Origin: Methylotenera_A sp046598525
GTDB lineage: Bacteria > Pseudomonadota > Gammaproteobacteria > Burkholderiales > Methylophilaceae
Direction of reading: 5' to 3'
Length of the DNA stretch: 64,000 bases
Assembly: GCA_046598525.1 (NCBI GenBank)
Contig: JBKJIJ010000007.1
Coordinates: 11,965 to 75,964, forward strand
Shown here: piece after piece, positions 63,031 to 64,000 of the stretch
Layout: each line of letters opens with the position of its first letter
Position numbering within the stretch: position 1 is the stretch's first letter
Translations under genes and position numbers: made by a program
The notes under the pieces: generated by a model
Database searches by the model: none
Seen by the model: only the letters and a program-made list of their open reading frames with translations
Told to the model about the DNA's origin: nothing

Positions 63031-63663
63031 ATGAAGAAGATTTTAATCGCATTAGGTTTTACATTAGCAGCAGTATCAGCACAAGCAGCAACTATTACAT
63101 CAGGTGATTTACAATTAGAGACTAGAGACGCAATTGCCTTTACTGGCGACGCACACGACGTAATCAATGTTGGCGGTATCGATGCAACAGGTGGTGTATT
63201 TGGTCAACTTTCTGCTTTAAATGATACAACATTCGCAGTCACTTTCTTAGGATTTGAAGCTACTCGTACTAATTTTTTCGTATCTAATGGAACATCAGTA
63301 GTTGGTTCCGCTAACTTCGATGCAACAATTGGACAAACCTTTTTCTTTGATGTTGCTGCAGGTGTGATTGACTTTGGCTTTAGAGGTCCAGAGGTAACAG
63401 CTCTTAATACTGATATAGATAATCTAAGAATTGCTTATATTACAAATGATGGTACATACATTGATGCCAATACAGGTAACCCATACTCATTCTTAATCGG
63501 TTTCAATGATGGCGACGAAATTGACGGCGATTATGATGACTACGTAGTTGGTGTTAGCGCTGTTTCAGCAGTTCCAGTTCCAGCCGCATTACCATTAATG
63601 GCTTCTGCCTTAGGTGCTTTCGGTATTGCACGTCGTCGTAACAAAGCAAAAGCCGCTAAATAA
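63031..63663 (+). CDS. PEP-CTERM sorted exported protein
   Basis: 210 residues. Signal peptide MKKILIALGFTLAAVSAQA, then a Thr/Asp/Gly-rich beta domain, and a C-terminal sorting signal: VPVPAALPLMASALGAFGIA followed by RRRNK. The VPxPAA variant is a PEP-CTERM form handled by exosortase (EpsH/XrtA). No exosortase gene is in the window. RBS AAGGAAA at 63020-63026. Codon and base use are more AT-rich than the neighbouring czc genes. Confidence 0.85.
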   Translation: MKKILIALGFTLAAVSAQAATITSGDLQLETRDAIAFTGDAHDVINVGGIDATGGVFGQLSALNDTTFAVTFLGFEATRTNFFVSNGTSVVGSANFDATIGQTFFFDVAAGVIDFGFRGPEVTALNTDIDNLRIAYITNDGTYIDANTGNPYSFLIGFNDGDEIDGDYDDYVVGVSAVSAVPVPAALPLMASALGAFGIARRRNKAKAAK

Positions 63664-63703
63664 TTGCGTTAAATTAATGTATTAAGTTAAGTTTTACAGT
63701 GAG

Positions 63704-63730
63704 AGAGGTCTCTATTTAGAGGCCTCTTTT
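63704..63730 (+). terminator. Terminator of the PEP-CTERM gene
   Basis: AGAGGTCTC (63704-63712) pairs with GAGGCCTCT (63719-63727) with one G-U wobble and a 6-base loop, followed by TTTTATTTT. It lies 41 bases after the stop codon. Confidence 0.85.
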
Positions 63731-63790
63731 ATTTTGGAAGTCATTAATATTTTCAATTTTAAAATTTACTTAACCTAATTTAAGGGCGTT

Positions 63791-63982
63791 ATGCAACCTA
63801 GAACAAATAAAGATGCTGATTTTGTAATAAGAGTAGCTATTAATTTAGCTTCAAATGTTAGTTTGATGTCGGCTGAAAAGATGATGATAGATTCTGGCAT
63901 TTCCAAAACTATCATTGAACGAATCTTGTATGATCCAAATAATATTAGAAAAACGGATTTAAATAACTTTTCAAGCTGTTGA
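63791..63982 (+). CDS. Small hypothetical protein, 63 residues
   Basis: ATG at 63791 preceded by TTAAGGGCGTT (weak ribosome site AAGG). Soluble and helical with no known motif. SGISKTIIERILYDPNNIRK near the end could be a small helix-turn-helix, but I would not call it. The composition is AT-rich like the PEP-CTERM gene, in keeping with a shared origin. Confidence 0.45.
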   Translation: MQPRTNKDADFVIRVAINLASNVSLMSAEKMMIDSGISKTIIERILYDPNNIRKTDLNNFSSC

Positions 63983-64000
63983 AATTAATATCTGTTAGGT

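Overview
The window reads as chromosome of a methylotrophic betaproteobacterium, most likely Methylophilaceae (Methylotenera-like). The evidence is a set of archaeal-type C1-transfer genes (formyltransferase/hydrolase complex subunits, a dihydromethanopterin reductase-type flavoprotein, a dihydropteroate synthase-like protein, and the start of a methylofuran-biosynthesis MfnB gene). These sit in a low-GC genome with classic betaproteobacterial gene orders: hfq-hflX-hflK-hflC-yjeT-hisZ-purA and rlmN-pilW-rodZ-ispG-hisS-yfgM-bamB-der. The assignment comes from gene content and gene order, not from a database search.

Layout. 1-2742 (minus): cofactor cluster for methylofuran/H4MPT, which runs off the left edge. 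2890-11058 (minus): purA, hisZ, yjeT, hflC, hflK, hflX, hfq, gltX. 11236-12903 (plus): an unrecognised 555-residue protein with a possible PilZ-like end. 12984-19732: a tripartite AcrAB/NodT-type efflux pump with a divergent TetR/AcrR regulator and a good operator candidate. 19729-22915: small accessory genes (phytanoyl-CoA dioxygenase-like gene with an odd 5' end, small hypothetical, HxlR regulator with a flavodoxin-like enzyme, RDD protein) and two kinds of intergenic repeat. 22931-39464: mostly housekeeping (rimO, ZIP transporter, pgeF, rluD, bamD, der, bamB, yfgM, two orphan peptide-type ABC ATPases, hisS, ispG, rodZ, pilW, rlmN, ndk). 39615-44172 (minus): a DUF2721 protein and a signalling locus (solute-binding protein, histidine kinase, REC-DUF3369-HD-GYP regulator) in which two of three genes carry in-frame stop codons. 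44496-50022 (plus): the formyltransferase/hydrolase genes fhcB, fhcA, fhcD, fhcC with a pyridoxamine-oxidase-fold gene inserted. 50220-55812: trhO, then a GGDEF/EAL enzyme, an exported cupredoxin-like protein, a lipoprotein truncated haemoglobin and a DUF3034 protein. 55816-62402 (minus): a CzcCBA-type heavy-metal exporter with a small His-rich protein. 62403-64000: a terminator plus a 22-base tRNA 3'-end remnant that looks like an attachment site, then a PEP-CTERM protein gene and a small hypothetical gene, possibly the edge of a genomic island.

How it fits together. The fhc operon converts formyl-H4MPT to formate in the H4MPT-linked formaldehyde oxidation route, and the left-edge cluster makes the cofactors it needs. 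The envelope genes (bamB, bamD, rodZ, pilW, two RND pumps) are ordinary. The least explained parts are the exported globin/cupredoxin/DUF3034 group beside a c-di-GMP enzyme, the extra gene inside fhc, the decaying signalling locus, and the families of palindromic intergenic repeats, one copy of which lies inside the fhc operon.
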